This document shows, piece after piece, positions 1 to 6,742 of a DNA stretch of 9,507 nucleotides. The stretch is taken from the NCBI GenBank assembly GCA_023460055.1, contig JAEWRJ010000070.1, forward strand, positions 1-9,507, in the 5' to 3' direction. Each line of letters starts with the position of its first letter. The stretch's first letter is position 1. The position numbers and the translations under genes are program-made. This stretch comes from Bacillota bacterium. GTDB lineage: Bacteria > Bacillota > Clostridia > Christensenellales > Aristaeellaceae. The notes under the pieces were generated by a model. The model did no database searches and was not told where the DNA came from. It saw only the letters and a list, made by a program, of their open reading frames with translations.

Positions 1-95
1 TGTCCGGCCTCATGAATGGTGATCAGGATGCCGAACATGATGACGGCTAATACAATATATATGCCGTTAGACAGGTTTTGATTAATTGCTGTCAT
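1..95 (-). CDS. rseP: RIP metalloprotease RseP (site-2 protease), N-terminal fragment
   Basis: This is the first 31 codons of a gene running off the left edge. The protein starts MTAINQN, then has a hydrophobic segment (about residues 11-27) ending in ITIHEAG, and the last two bases (CA) fit a following His. That gives the HExxH zinc-binding motif inside the first membrane segment, the hallmark of site-2 intramembrane proteases. Family members cut membrane-embedded anti-sigma factors or leftover signal peptides. The start is well set: ATG lies 4 nt after a perfect AAGGAGG that overlaps the dxr stop codon. The position directly after dxr is the usual firmicute arrangement and supports the call. 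Only the N-terminus is visible, so the PDZ domain and the second catalytic motif cannot be checked. Confidence 0.88.
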   Translation of the reverse strand, partial: MTAINQNLSNGIYIVLAVIMFGILITIHEAG

Positions 96-99
96 ATTT

Positions 100-106
100 C
101 CTCCTT
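100..106 (-). promoter_or_regulatory. Ribosome binding site of rseP
   Basis: A perfect AAGGAGG on the minus strand, 4 nt before the rseP ATG. Its first base falls within the dxr stop codon (106-108), so rseP is probably translated right after dxr termination on the same mRNA. It fixes the start of a gene that is otherwise mostly outside the window. Confidence 0.8.
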
Positions 107-1254
107 CATTGCAATGAATACATCCGGGCTATTCGTCGGGCCTCCCGGTCAGCCCATATCACCGCATCCAATGTATCCGCGCTTTGATCACCTAAACACT
201 GCATGGTCTCATCCACAATGCGGTAAATGTCGCCGAAGTGTATTTTTTCCTGCAGGAACAGAGCGACCGCTTCCTCGTTGGCCGCGTTGAGCACGCAGGC
301 CGCGGCTCCCCCGGCGCGCAGCGCTTCATAGGCCAGCTGAACAGCCGGAAAACGATTCCTGTCAGGTGATTCAAAACTGAGCTGGCCGATCTTTGAGAGC
401 TGAAGCGGCGGCGAGCTTTGGGGCAAACGCCTGGGATAGCTCATGGCGTAGAGAATGGGCAACTTCATATCCGGCAGGCCCAGCTGCGCCAGCACAGTAT
501 TGTCCTTAAACTCCACAAGGGAATGAACAATGCTCTGCGGATGGACCAGCACCTCGATCTGATCAGGATGGGCATCAAACAGCCACCTGGCCTCGATCAC
601 TTCCAACGCCTTGTTAAACATGCTGGCAGAGTCGATGGTGATCTTGGACCCCATGGACCAGTTGGGGTGACGCAGCGCTTCCTGAGGCGAAGCAGCCATG
701 ATTTTTTCTTTCGGCCAGGTACGGAAGGGTCCGCCGGACGCGGTTAAAATGATCTTGCGAAAGGGATTTCCCTCTGCCGCGTTCAGGCATTGAAACACAG
801 CGCTGTGCTCGCTGTCCACCGGAAGAAGCGTAGCGTCCTGTCCGCCGACTGTACAGACATTCATCACCAGGGCGCCGCCGGCTACCAAAGCCTCCTTGTT
901 GGCCAGCAGCACGCGCCGCTTTGCCTGCCTGGCGCAAAGAACAGCCTTGAGGCCTACCATGCCGCTGACAGACACCAGAACATCATCGGCAGGCGCGAAA
1001 CGGGCAAGCTGCTCCAATGCCTCTTCACCAAACAGCCACTCGCATCCCCGTTTCAAGTCATCGGGCACCACGGTCTGGATGCCCGTCAATGCCGCAACGC
1101 GCGGGCGAAAAGTTCTCACCTGCTCAAAAAGCAGTTGGGCATTCTGGCGGGCGCAAAGCGCCTCTATACGAAATTCTTCCGGATATGCTTTGACAAGCTC
1201 AAGTGCCTGTGTACCGATGGAGCCGGTTGACCCTAAAATACTGATGGAACGCAT
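106..1254 (-). CDS. dxr: 1-deoxy-D-xylulose 5-phosphate reductoisomerase
   Basis: This cytosolic enzyme converts DXP to 2-C-methyl-D-erythritol 4-phosphate with NADPH, the first committed step of the MEP isoprenoid pathway. At 382 residues it is full length. The N-terminal Rossmann motif GSTGSIG is at residues 8-14, and ANKEALV at 118-124. The metal ligands are visible as D147 and E149 (in VDSEH) and E218 (in MFNKALEVIEA), with substrate-binding S173, N214 and K215. The flexible active-site loop with HPNWSMG is at 197-203, including the conserved Trp200. It lies 34 nt after cdsA, with a modest AAAGG 5 nt before the ATG. Its product ultimately feeds UppS, encoded two genes upstream. Nothing is broken or missing. 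Confidence 0.97.
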   Translation of the reverse strand: MRSISILGSTGSIGTQALELVKAYPEEFRIEALCARQNAQLLFEQVRTFRPRVAALTGIQTVVPDDLKRGCEWLFGEEALEQLARFAPADDVLVSVSGMVGLKAVLCARQAKRRVLLANKEALVAGGALVMNVCTVGGQDATLLPVDSEHSAVFQCLNAAEGNPFRKIILTASGGPFRTWPKEKIMAASPQEALRHPNWSMGSKITIDSASMFNKALEVIEARWLFDAHPDQIEVLVHPQSIVHSLVEFKDNTVLAQLGLPDMKLPILYAMSYPRRLPQSSPPLQLSKIGQLSFESPDRNRFPAVQLAYEALRAGGAAACVLNAANEEAVALFLQEKIHFGDIYRIVDETMQCLGDQSADTLDAVIWADREARRIARMYSLQ

Positions 1255-1288
1255 AAAAGCCTTTCAGCCTGTACCATGCTTATAGATA

Positions 1289-2101
1289 TTACAGCATGAT
1301 CAAGTAATAGATGTAGACAAACACGGTGACAAACAGAATTGAATCCAGCCTGTCCATCATGCCGCCGTGCCCGGGGAAAATAGTTCCGAAATCCTTCACG
1401 CCGCAGTGGCGCTTCACCAAAGAGGCAAACAGATCCCCTACCTGTCCGACAAGCCCGCCGACCAGGCCGATCAGCATGAAATGCCAGAAAGGAAACTGGG
1501 ATAAACCCAGAATACCCGCAAGAATGTAGATCACCGCTGCGGTCATCACACTGCCGATCAGGCCGCCAAACGCCCCCTCAATAGTTTTTTTGGGGCTGAT
1601 CACAGGGTTTAGCTTTGCCCGGCCATACCGAACGCCAACAAAATAAGCCGCCATATCCCCCATTGTCGGTACAAAAAAGCTAAGTGAAAGCAGCACGCGG
1701 TGCAGCGGCATCGGCAGACGGTTCATGGCCAGCATGCACATGCCTGGCAGGGCTACGGTCAAAAGAGGCATCAGCGAAAACATCATGTCATCAAGGCGGG
1801 GATTGCTGCGAAACAAGACAACGGTGCAAACTACAAAAAAGGTAACCGTAACCACGGCAATCAGGATACTGATTGCTTCCACGTGATCAAGCATCAGAAA
1901 ACAGGGAATGCTTACGATCAGAGCCGCCCAGGTAGGCCATGACACCGGCCGATGCTCCGCTTTGTTCAAAATCGAAAATTCTTCCGCCACAGCGATCATG
2001 ACCGCCGCGATCCAAACCACCGCGAAGGCCCAGCCGCCAAAGTATAAAACCGTCAGGAGCATTAAAAGCAAGCCCGCGCCGGTGATAATTCTTGTCATCA
2101 T
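1289..2101 (-). CDS. cdsA: Phosphatidate cytidylyltransferase (CDP-diacylglycerol synthase)
   Basis: This integral membrane enzyme makes CDP-diacylglycerol from phosphatidic acid and CTP, the branch point to phosphatidylglycerol and other phospholipids. The 270-residue protein is almost entirely hydrophobic, with roughly eight membrane segments. The C-terminal family signature is intact at about residues 227-253: SLVKR, then KDFG, then GHGGMMDRLD with the conserved acidic and HGG residues. A second conserved block, ISPKKTIEGAFGG, lies at about 168-180. The ATG overlaps the uppS stop as ATGA, which implies translational coupling; GGGGGAAG lies just upstream. A second in-frame ATG follows directly, so the true start could be one codon later. 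The uppS-cdsA-dxr order is standard in Firmicutes. Confidence 0.96.
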   Translation of the reverse strand: MMTRIITGAGLLLMLLTVLYFGGWAFAVVWIAAVMIAVAEEFSILNKAEHRPVSWPTWAALIVSIPCFLMLDHVEAISILIAVVTVTFFVVCTVVLFRSNPRLDDMMFSLMPLLTVALPGMCMLAMNRLPMPLHRVLLSLSFFVPTMGDMAAYFVGVRYGRAKLNPVISPKKTIEGAFGGLIGSVMTAAVIYILAGILGLSQFPFWHFMLIGLVGGLVGQVGDLFASLVKRHCGVKDFGTIFPGHGGMMDRLDSILFVTVFVYIYYLIML

Positions 2102-2820
2102 GTTTTTCTTCCCCCATAACGTCTATCTCTGCTGCCAAAGGAGGCAAGCGCGCTTTCATATTGCGCTGCCGTGAAGTCCGGCCACAGGACATCGGGAAAG
2201 CTCATTTCAGCATACGCGTTTTGGTATAGTAGGAAATTGCTCAGCCGAAGCTCGCCGCTGGTACGGATGAGCAGATCCACATCCGGCTGACCTGCGGTAT
2301 AGAGCTTTGACTCGAATATATCGGCGTCAATTTGTTCGGGTTCTATCTCCCCCGACTTCACCATCTGAGCCAAAGATCTGGCAGCCCTGAGAATTTCGTC
2401 CCGGCTTCCGTAGTTTAGGGCAATATTAAGCTGCAGGCCGAGGTTCTCACGGGTGATGCGCTCGGCATTGTCTACCGCGTCCCGCTGAGCAGGCGGCAGA
2501 GCTGACACATCCCCCAAAATACGAATGCGAACACCTTTTTCATGAAGTTCGTCAATTTCGGATTTGAAAAAGTCAAGAACAAGCGCCATCAGCGCCGATA
2601 CTTCAGCCCGGGATCGTTTCCAGTTTTCGGTGGAAAACGCGTACAAAGACAATACTTCGATCCCCGCGTCGCTTGAATAACGCACAATCTCACGCAGTGT
2701 CTCCACACCGCGGCGATGTCCAAGGGCAATTTCGATGCTGTGTTGCTTTGCCCAGCGCCCGTTGCCATCCATGATGATGGCAACATGGCGGGGCAAAACC
2801 TGTTTCTTATCCTGCGGCAC
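2098..2820 (-). CDS. uppS: Isoprenyl transferase (undecaprenyl diphosphate synthase), GTG start
   Basis: This cis-prenyltransferase condenses isopentenyl diphosphate onto farnesyl diphosphate to give the C55 carrier used for peptidoglycan and wall polymers. I start it at GTG (protein VPQDKKQVLP), because a perfect AAGGAGG lies 6 nt upstream and this gives 240 residues, the normal family length. An in-frame upstream start at 2904 would add 28 residues with no family resemblance. The catalytic Asp is D18 in MDGNGRWA (17-24). FSTENWKRS is at about 62-70, and the C-terminal signature RTSGELRLSNFLLYQ is at 186-200. The gene starts 14 nt inside the small upstream ORF and ends overlapping cdsA, so all three are probably co-translated. 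Confidence 0.96.
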   Translation of the reverse strand: MPQDKKQVLPRHVAIIMDGNGRWAKQHSIEIALGHRRGVETLREIVRYSSDAGIEVLSLYAFSTENWKRSRAEVSALMALVLDFFKSEIDELHEKGVRIRILGDVSALPPAQRDAVDNAERITRENLGLQLNIALNYGSRDEILRAARSLAQMVKSGEIEPEQIDADIFESKLYTAGQPDVDLLIRTSGELRLSNFLLYQNAYAEMSFPDVLWPDFTAAQYESALASFGSRDRRYGGRKT

Positions 2821-3034
2821 GCTCTGCCTCCTTCGGCCCCGCGTCGCTGAAAAACGCGACAACAAGACAAAGCTGAGCGCCGATTTCGCGCACAGCGACC
2901 ACACGGGCGGATCTGCCTTCCGCGGCTTTATCCTTCGGGGATCGGGTCTCGACTACGCTGGGCATGACACCCTGCTCAGCGCAGGAAAGCAGGGCGGTTT
3001 CCAGCGGCAATCCGATCAAATTGCTGCTTATCAA
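2807..3034 (-). CDS. Small uncharacterised protein between frr and uppS
   Basis: A 75-residue ORF that I cannot name. It begins at TTG in a TTGA overlap with the frr stop and ends 14 nt inside uppS, so it fills the whole frr-uppS gap. That coupling is the main reason to believe it. The N-terminal half (ISSNLIGLPLETALLSC…GV) has the pattern Gly-Leu-x-x-x-x-Ala followed by a Gly about 12 residues on, loosely like half of a PASTA repeat. The middle is charged (RSPKDKAAEGRS), then come a β-like stretch (ARVVAVREIG) and a hydrophobic one (LCLVVAFF). There is no signal peptide or catalytic motif. The TTG start and weak ribosome binding site mean expression would depend on frr translation. From memory, similarly sized ORFs sit at this place in other clostridial genomes, but I could not check that. 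It could also be a non-functional spacer ORF. Confidence 0.6.
   Translation of the reverse strand: MISSNLIGLPLETALLSCAEQGVMPSVVETRSPKDKAAEGRSARVVAVREIGAQLCLVVAFFSDAGPKEAERAAG
2827..2833 (-). promoter_or_regulatory. Ribosome binding site that decides the uppS start
   Basis: A perfect AAGGAGG on the minus strand, 6 nt before a GTG codon at 2818-2820. It lies inside the 3' end of the 75-codon ORF upstream. It supports the GTG over the longer in-frame start at 2904. Confidence 0.8.
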
Positions 3035-3588
3035 ACGGACAGTATCTCTTTTTCTTTCTCGGCGGCCATTTTATCAATGTCCTTGACAGCGGCATCCGTC
3101 ACCTTCTGCAGCTCTTCCTCCGCCTTGCGCTGATCATCTTCGGTAATGACGGTATCTTTCTTGAGTTTCTTGATATGCTCCATCGCGTCCCGGCGGATCG
3201 ATCGCAGCGCTATTTTGGACTCCTCCGCTGCTTGAGAGACTTTTTTACTCAGTTCCTTGCGGCGCTCAGCGTTAAGCTCAGGGACGATCAGGCGGATAAT
3301 TTTACCGTCATTGGCTGGATTCATCCCCAGATCGCTGATCTGAATGGCTTTTTCGATCAGCGGAATTGCCTTGGCATCCCAGGGTGAGATGACCAGTACG
3401 CGGGGCTCGGGGGCAGTGATGTTAGCCATTTGATTCAGCGGGGTAACGCTCCCATAGTAATCGACCGAAATACGGTCCAAAATCTGGGGATTAGCTCTTC
3501 CGGCGCGCAAGGACTGCATATCCCGCTTGAACACGTCCTTGGTTTTCTCCATCTTTTCTTTCGCGGCCTTAATGACTGCATCGTACAT
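3031..3588 (-). CDS. frr: Ribosome recycling factor
   Basis: This cytosolic factor works with EF-G to split the post-termination ribosome and free it from mRNA and tRNA. The 185-residue length is exactly typical. The N-terminal helix leads to the signature SLRAGRANP (26-34) and VDYYGS (42-47). PWDAKAI follows at 69-75, and the functionally important arginines are in RSIRRDA (129-135). The charged C-terminal helices form the third strand of the family's three-helix bundle. The ATG has a strong AAGGAGGT about 8 nt upstream. The gene starts 38 nt after the LCP gene and ends in a TTGA overlap with the small ORF. pyrH, its common upstream neighbour, is absent here. Confidence 0.98.
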   Translation of the reverse strand: MYDAVIKAAKEKMEKTKDVFKRDMQSLRAGRANPQILDRISVDYYGSVTPLNQMANITAPEPRVLVISPWDAKAIPLIEKAIQISDLGMNPANDGKIIRLIVPELNAERRKELSKKVSQAAEESKIALRSIRRDAMEHIKKLKKDTVITEDDQRKAEEELQKVTDAAVKDIDKMAAEKEKEILSV

Positions 3589-3626
3589 CTTTTGCTACCT
3601 CCTTTTATTGGGTTATTGTATCCTGT

Positions 3627-4628
3627 TTAAGGCTGATTATCAACCTCTGCGGGGAGCGAATCATACCTTAAAAAATCCATGAGAGCTTCCCTGTTGCGCT
3701 TCAAGTTCGGGACAAGATAATAGGTATCCCGTATCATCTGCGAAGAATAAGCACCCTTGACAGGGATGCTGAATGTTTCAATCTCCAGTTGATCAAGCCT
3801 GATGATATCCTTCAGCAGGCTCAGAGCGTCACCCAGGCTGACATCTGTGCCCACAGAACCGATAAACCCTGAAATGGCATCGATAATCTGCTCCGCAGAC
3901 GCATGCTGTATTTGCCGGTAAATGGCCTGTATCACCTGCTGCTGGCGGCCAACGCGTTCAAAATCGCTGTCTGTCTTGCGGATGCGGGCGTAACTCATCG
4001 CCTGCAAGCCGGTCAGGATACGGGTACCCGAAGCAGCCAGCATTCCCTCGTTCTCCGGTATTCCCCGCTGATAATTATAGTACCCCAAAATGCCGTTGAG
4101 CGGCTTGAGTTCATATTCCTCCACCGTCAGTTCCACGCCGCCGATGGCGTCCACAAGGTCTGCCATCAGGCTGTAATTGACCGCCAGATACCCATCCGCT
4201 AAAACACCGAAGTTCTCTTCCAGGGTTCTTCTCAGCTTTTTTTCACCGCCGAACGCATAGGCCGCGTTAAGCCGGTTGTGTCCGCTGCCGGAAATTTTGA
4301 CATAAAGGTCCCGCATAAAACTGACCAGCTTCAGGCTGTTCTTCCTGGTATTGAGAACCGCCAGGATCATCGTGTCGCTGCGTCCATTGAGGCTGTCCCC
4401 CGGCTGGTCAATGCCGAGGATGAGCAGCCTGTACTCCCCTTTGAGTCCGGTGGCGGGCATTTGGAAGTTTTCAGGCAGAACCACAAAGGCTCTGCCCTCC
4501 TCATCACGTTCTGCCAGGAGGTCGATCAGCATCTGAGTTTCTTCTTCCGTCAGCTGATCCTCCTCAGACATTGCTGCCGGAGATACCAGGATCAGCAAAG
4601 CAAATACCAGAGCAAGCAATCGGCGCAT
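3627..4628 (-). CDS. LytR-CpsA-Psr (LCP) family wall-polymer transferase
   Basis: LCP enzymes act outside the membrane and transfer glycopolymers (teichoic acids, capsule and similar) from undecaprenyl-linked carriers to peptidoglycan. The 333-residue protein starts with a signal peptide or anchor (RRLLALVFALLILVSPAAMS, residues 2-21). The LCP domain follows from about residue 66. Family residues are visible as LGIDQ (D74), GRSDT (R83, D85), SFMRDL (R106, D107), HNRLNAAY (R118), and the later block YARIRKTDSDFERVGRQQQ with R215, R225 and R228. About 75 residues follow the core. The specific polymer cannot be told. It lies after the rnf terminator, with only a weak GAAAGTG ribosome site and no clear promoter. 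Being upstream of uppS, it links carrier use to carrier supply. Confidence 0.93.
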   Translation of the reverse strand: MRRLLALVFALLILVSPAAMSEEDQLTEEETQMLIDLLAERDEEGRAFVVLPENFQMPATGLKGEYRLLILGIDQPGDSLNGRSDTMILAVLNTRKNSLKLVSFMRDLYVKISGSGHNRLNAAYAFGGEKKLRRTLEENFGVLADGYLAVNYSLMADLVDAIGGVELTVEEYELKPLNGILGYYNYQRGIPENEGMLAASGTRILTGLQAMSYARIRKTDSDFERVGRQQQVIQAIYRQIQHASAEQIIDAISGFIGSVGTDVSLGDALSLLKDIIRLDQLEIETFSIPVKGAYSSQMIRDTYYLVPNLKRNREALMDFLRYDSLPAEVDNQP

Positions 4629-4646
4629 AAAATCACACTTTCATTT

Positions 4647-4689
4647 GATAAGAAAAGCGCAGCATAAGACTTGCTGCGCTTCTCTTATC
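4647..4689 (-). terminator. Rho-independent terminator of the rnf operon
   Basis: The two 18-nt arms (4647-4664 and 4672-4689) pair along their full length around a 7-nt loop. The only mismatch in DNA (4654 with 4682) becomes a G·U pair in the minus-strand RNA. The core is GCGCAGCA with TGCTGCGC. On the minus strand the core is preceded by an A-rich arm and followed by TTTTCTTATC, which is the U-tract of a terminator. It lies 19 nt after the rnfB stop and 18 nt before the LCP start. The outer A/T arms make a weaker reverse-strand terminator conceivable, but no plus-strand gene is seen. Confidence 0.85.
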
Positions 4690-4708
4690 AGTCGCCTGCC
4701 GTCAGCCT

Positions 4709-5506
4709 TCAGGCGCTGACCGTAATGCATTTCTTGGGACAGACAGCAACACAGGCCTGGCACAGGGTGCATTTGGCCGGGTCTATCTCCGCCAGGAAGT
4801 TTGTTACATGGATGGCATCGTACTCACAGGCTTTCTCGCAGCGCTTGCAGGAAATACAAGCGAACTCACAAGCCCCGTTGGCAATCTTGGGCGCTTGCGT
4901 GTTGCGGCAGCGTACGGTAACAGACGCAGCCTGAGGAAGCAGCTTGATCAGGCTGTTTGGGCACTCGGCTACGCACATGCCGCAAGCCGTGCACTTTTCA
5001 GGATCAATGACACACAGTCCATTGACAAAGCTGATCGCGCCAAACTGGCAGACCCGCTGGCAATCCCCCAGGCCGTAGCAGGCGCTGGAGCACACTTTGG
5101 GCCCTCCGGCTAAACCGGCAGCGTGACGGCAGCTTTTAAGGCCCGTATACTCATAGCGGTCAACAGATATTCCGCAGCCGCCCTGACAGCGGATCCGGGC
5201 GACCATCGGCTCCAGATCTCCGCTGGATACGCCCATGATCTCAGCCAGAGCCTCGGCGGACTTCACGCCGCCGGGCGTGCAGCCGGTCACAGGCGCCTGG
5301 CCGGCAACGACAGCCACCGAGAAAGCGTCGCAGCCGGGGTAGCCGCAGGCACCGCAGTTAGCGCCGGCCACATTCTCACGCACCAGGGCCACGCGCTCAT
5401 CCACTTGAACTGCGAATAATTTATCCGCCATGCCCAGCAGCGCGCCAAGCAGGACACCCATGCCCCCCAGGGCAGCGATCGCGTACAGAATATTCGTTGT
5501 ATTCAT
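4709..5506 (-). CDS. rnfB: Electron transport complex subunit RnfB (multi [4Fe-4S])
   Basis: RnfB is the likely ferredoxin-facing subunit of Rnf, taking electrons from reduced ferredoxin into the complex. The 265-residue protein has one N-terminal membrane anchor (about 7-27). The conserved CGACGYPGC block follows (C51, C54, C59, and C76). Several further clusters come after it: C139/C143/C149/C153, a classical CTACGMCVAECP (C172-C182), CISCKRCEKAC (C217-C227) and KCTLCQACVAVCP (C246-C256). Extra cysteines at 107, 111 and 126 fit the long clostridial RnfB form. That makes at least five candidate clusters. The start is 10 nt after the rnfA stop with GGAG just upstream. It is the last gene of the operon, followed by the hairpin terminator. 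Confidence 0.96.
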   Translation of the reverse strand: MNTTNILYAIAALGGMGVLLGALLGMADKLFAVQVDERVALVRENVAGANCGACGYPGCDAFSVAVVAGQAPVTGCTPGGVKSAEALAEIMGVSSGDLEPMVARIRCQGGCGISVDRYEYTGLKSCRHAAGLAGGPKVCSSACYGLGDCQRVCQFGAISFVNGLCVIDPEKCTACGMCVAECPNSLIKLLPQAASVTVRCRNTQAPKIANGACEFACISCKRCEKACEYDAIHVTNFLAEIDPAKCTLCQACVAVCPKKCITVSA

Positions 5507-5516
5507 CCTTGTCTCC

Positions 5517-6107
5517 TCACTTCACAAGGCCGCCAAAGCCCATAAACGCAACAGCCATGAAGCTGGCGATGACAAGGCTGATGGGGAAGCCCTTGAATGC
5601 TTTGGGAATGTCCGAGTTTTCAAGCCGCTCACGCACACCCGCCATCAACACAATCGCCAGAAGGAAGCCTACGCCTCCGAACATACCGCTCAAAACTGAT
5701 TCAAGCAGGTTGTAGTTGCTGTTCATATTGACCAGAGCAACACCCAGCACAGCACAGTTTGTCGTGATCAAGGGCAGATAGATACCCAGGGATTCGTACA
5801 AAGACGGCAGGGACTTTTTCATGAACATTTCAATGAACTGAACCAGCGCGGCAATCAGGAGGATGAAGGCGATGGTTTCCAGGTACTTCAGGCCCAGCGG
5901 AATCAGTACATATTGATACACCAGATAGCAGAACATGGAGGCCAGGCTCATTACAAAGATAACCGCAACGCCCATGCCCGTAGCTGTCTCAAGCTTTGTG
6001 GAAACGCCCAGATAAGGGCAATTGCCAAGGAAACGGGAAAAGATGAAGTTGTTGCTGAAGGCAGCATTGACAAAGAACAGGAAGACCCCGATATCAGCTA
6101 ACCTCAT
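5517..6107 (-). CDS. rnfA: Electron transport complex subunit RnfA
   Basis: RnfA is a six-helix membrane subunit that, with its homologue RnfE, forms the core through which electrons cross the membrane. The 196-residue protein is hydrophobic throughout. FSNNFIFSRFLGNCPYLGVS (17-36) and the loop TTNCAVLGVAL (115-125) carry C30 and C118. These match the conserved cysteines that, together with those of RnfE, hold an intramembrane [2Fe-2S] cluster in the Rnf/Nqr family. The PSLYESLGIYLPLI block (101-114) is nearly repeated in RnfE, showing their common origin. The ATG overlaps the rnfE stop (ATGA) and has a strong AAGGAGGT about 9 nt upstream. Confidence 0.97.
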   Translation of the reverse strand: MRLADIGVFLFFVNAAFSNNFIFSRFLGNCPYLGVSTKLETATGMGVAVIFVMSLASMFCYLVYQYVLIPLGLKYLETIAFILLIAALVQFIEMFMKKSLPSLYESLGIYLPLITTNCAVLGVALVNMNSNYNLLESVLSGMFGGVGFLLAIVLMAGVRERLENSDIPKAFKGFPISLVIASFMAVAFMGFGGLVK

Positions 6108-6742
6108 GCCGCTTTTACCTCCTTGTTTGCTTTAGAGGCCTTTCTCTTGTCACCGATAGCGTTAATAATGCCAAGAAGCAGACCAAATACCAGGAAACCG
6201 CCTGGGGCAAGAATGAACAGAAGTACAGGCTCGAAAGCAGCGCCCATCAGCTGCACGCCCATGATGCTGCCGGTGCCGAAAAACTCACGGATCACTGCGA
6301 TCATCACCAGGGCCACTGTAAAGCCGATACCCATTCCAATGCCATCGACGATAGAGGGTACCACAGCATTCTTGCCCGCAAAGGATTCCGCGCGGGCGAG
6401 GATGATGCAGTTCACCACAATCAAAGGCAGGAAGATGCCCAGCGCTTCATACAGCGAAGGGATAAAGGCCTGCATTAGCAGCTGGATGATCGTAACAAAA
6501 GTACTGATAACTACCATGTATGCAGGAATACGCACCTTGTTGGGGATGAAGTTGCGCAGAGCCGAGATGACCAGGTTGGATCCCAGAAGCACCAGGGTGG
6601 CTGCCATACCCATGCCGATACCGTTTGCTACGCTGGTCGTCACTGCAATGATGGGACAAGCGCCCAGCACCAAACGGAAAACCGGGTTTTCATTAAATAT
6701 ACCGTTGACAAATACCCCTCTTAGCTGATTATTCTTAGCCAT
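6104..6742 (-). CDS. rnfE: Electron transport complex subunit RnfE
   Basis: RnfE is the membrane partner of RnfA. The 212-residue protein has NGIFNENPVFRLVLGACP (13-30) with C29 and PLIVVNCIILARAE (106-119) with C112. These cysteines are equivalent to C30 and C118 of RnfA and are expected to complete the shared [2Fe-2S] site. The tail after the last helix is basic and charged (DKRKASKANKEVKAA), so cytosolic by the positive-inside rule. The ATG lies 8 nt inside the end of rnfD, so nothing fits between the two. In canonical clostridial operons rnfG sits exactly here. The ribosome site (GGTGA) is weak, consistent with coupling to rnfD translation. Confidence 0.97.
   Translation of the reverse strand: MAKNNQLRGVFVNGIFNENPVFRLVLGACPIIAVTTSVANGIGMGMAATLVLLGSNLVISALRNFIPNKVRIPAYMVVISTFVTIIQLLMQAFIPSLYEALGIFLPLIVVNCIILARAESFAGKNAVVPSIVDGIGMGIGFTVALVMIAVIREFFGTGSIMGVQLMGAAFEPVLLFILAPGGFLVFGLLLGIINAIGDKRKASKANKEVKAA

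Noticed and set aside
1275..1298. CATGCT…AGCATG inverted repeat at the cdsA-dxr junction
   Set aside because: The arms are only 6 bp with a 12-nt loop and no T-tract, and the next gene follows at once; too weak for a terminator or operator.
4076..4081. TATAAT on the minus strand inside the LCP gene, as a possible internal promoter for frr
   Set aside because: No TTGACA-like element lies at the right distance, and the bases encode an ordinary Gly-Tyr-Tyr-Asn stretch of the protein.
4701..4720. GTCAGC…GCTGAC inverted repeat at the end of rnfB
   Set aside because: Only 6-bp arms, lying over the last codons of rnfB, with the much stronger hairpin just downstream; probably chance.
6123..6728. 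A 201-codon plus-strand open frame opposite rnfE
   Set aside because: It mirrors rnfE almost end to end with no family resemblance; long antisense frames are expected opposite hydrophobic membrane genes.
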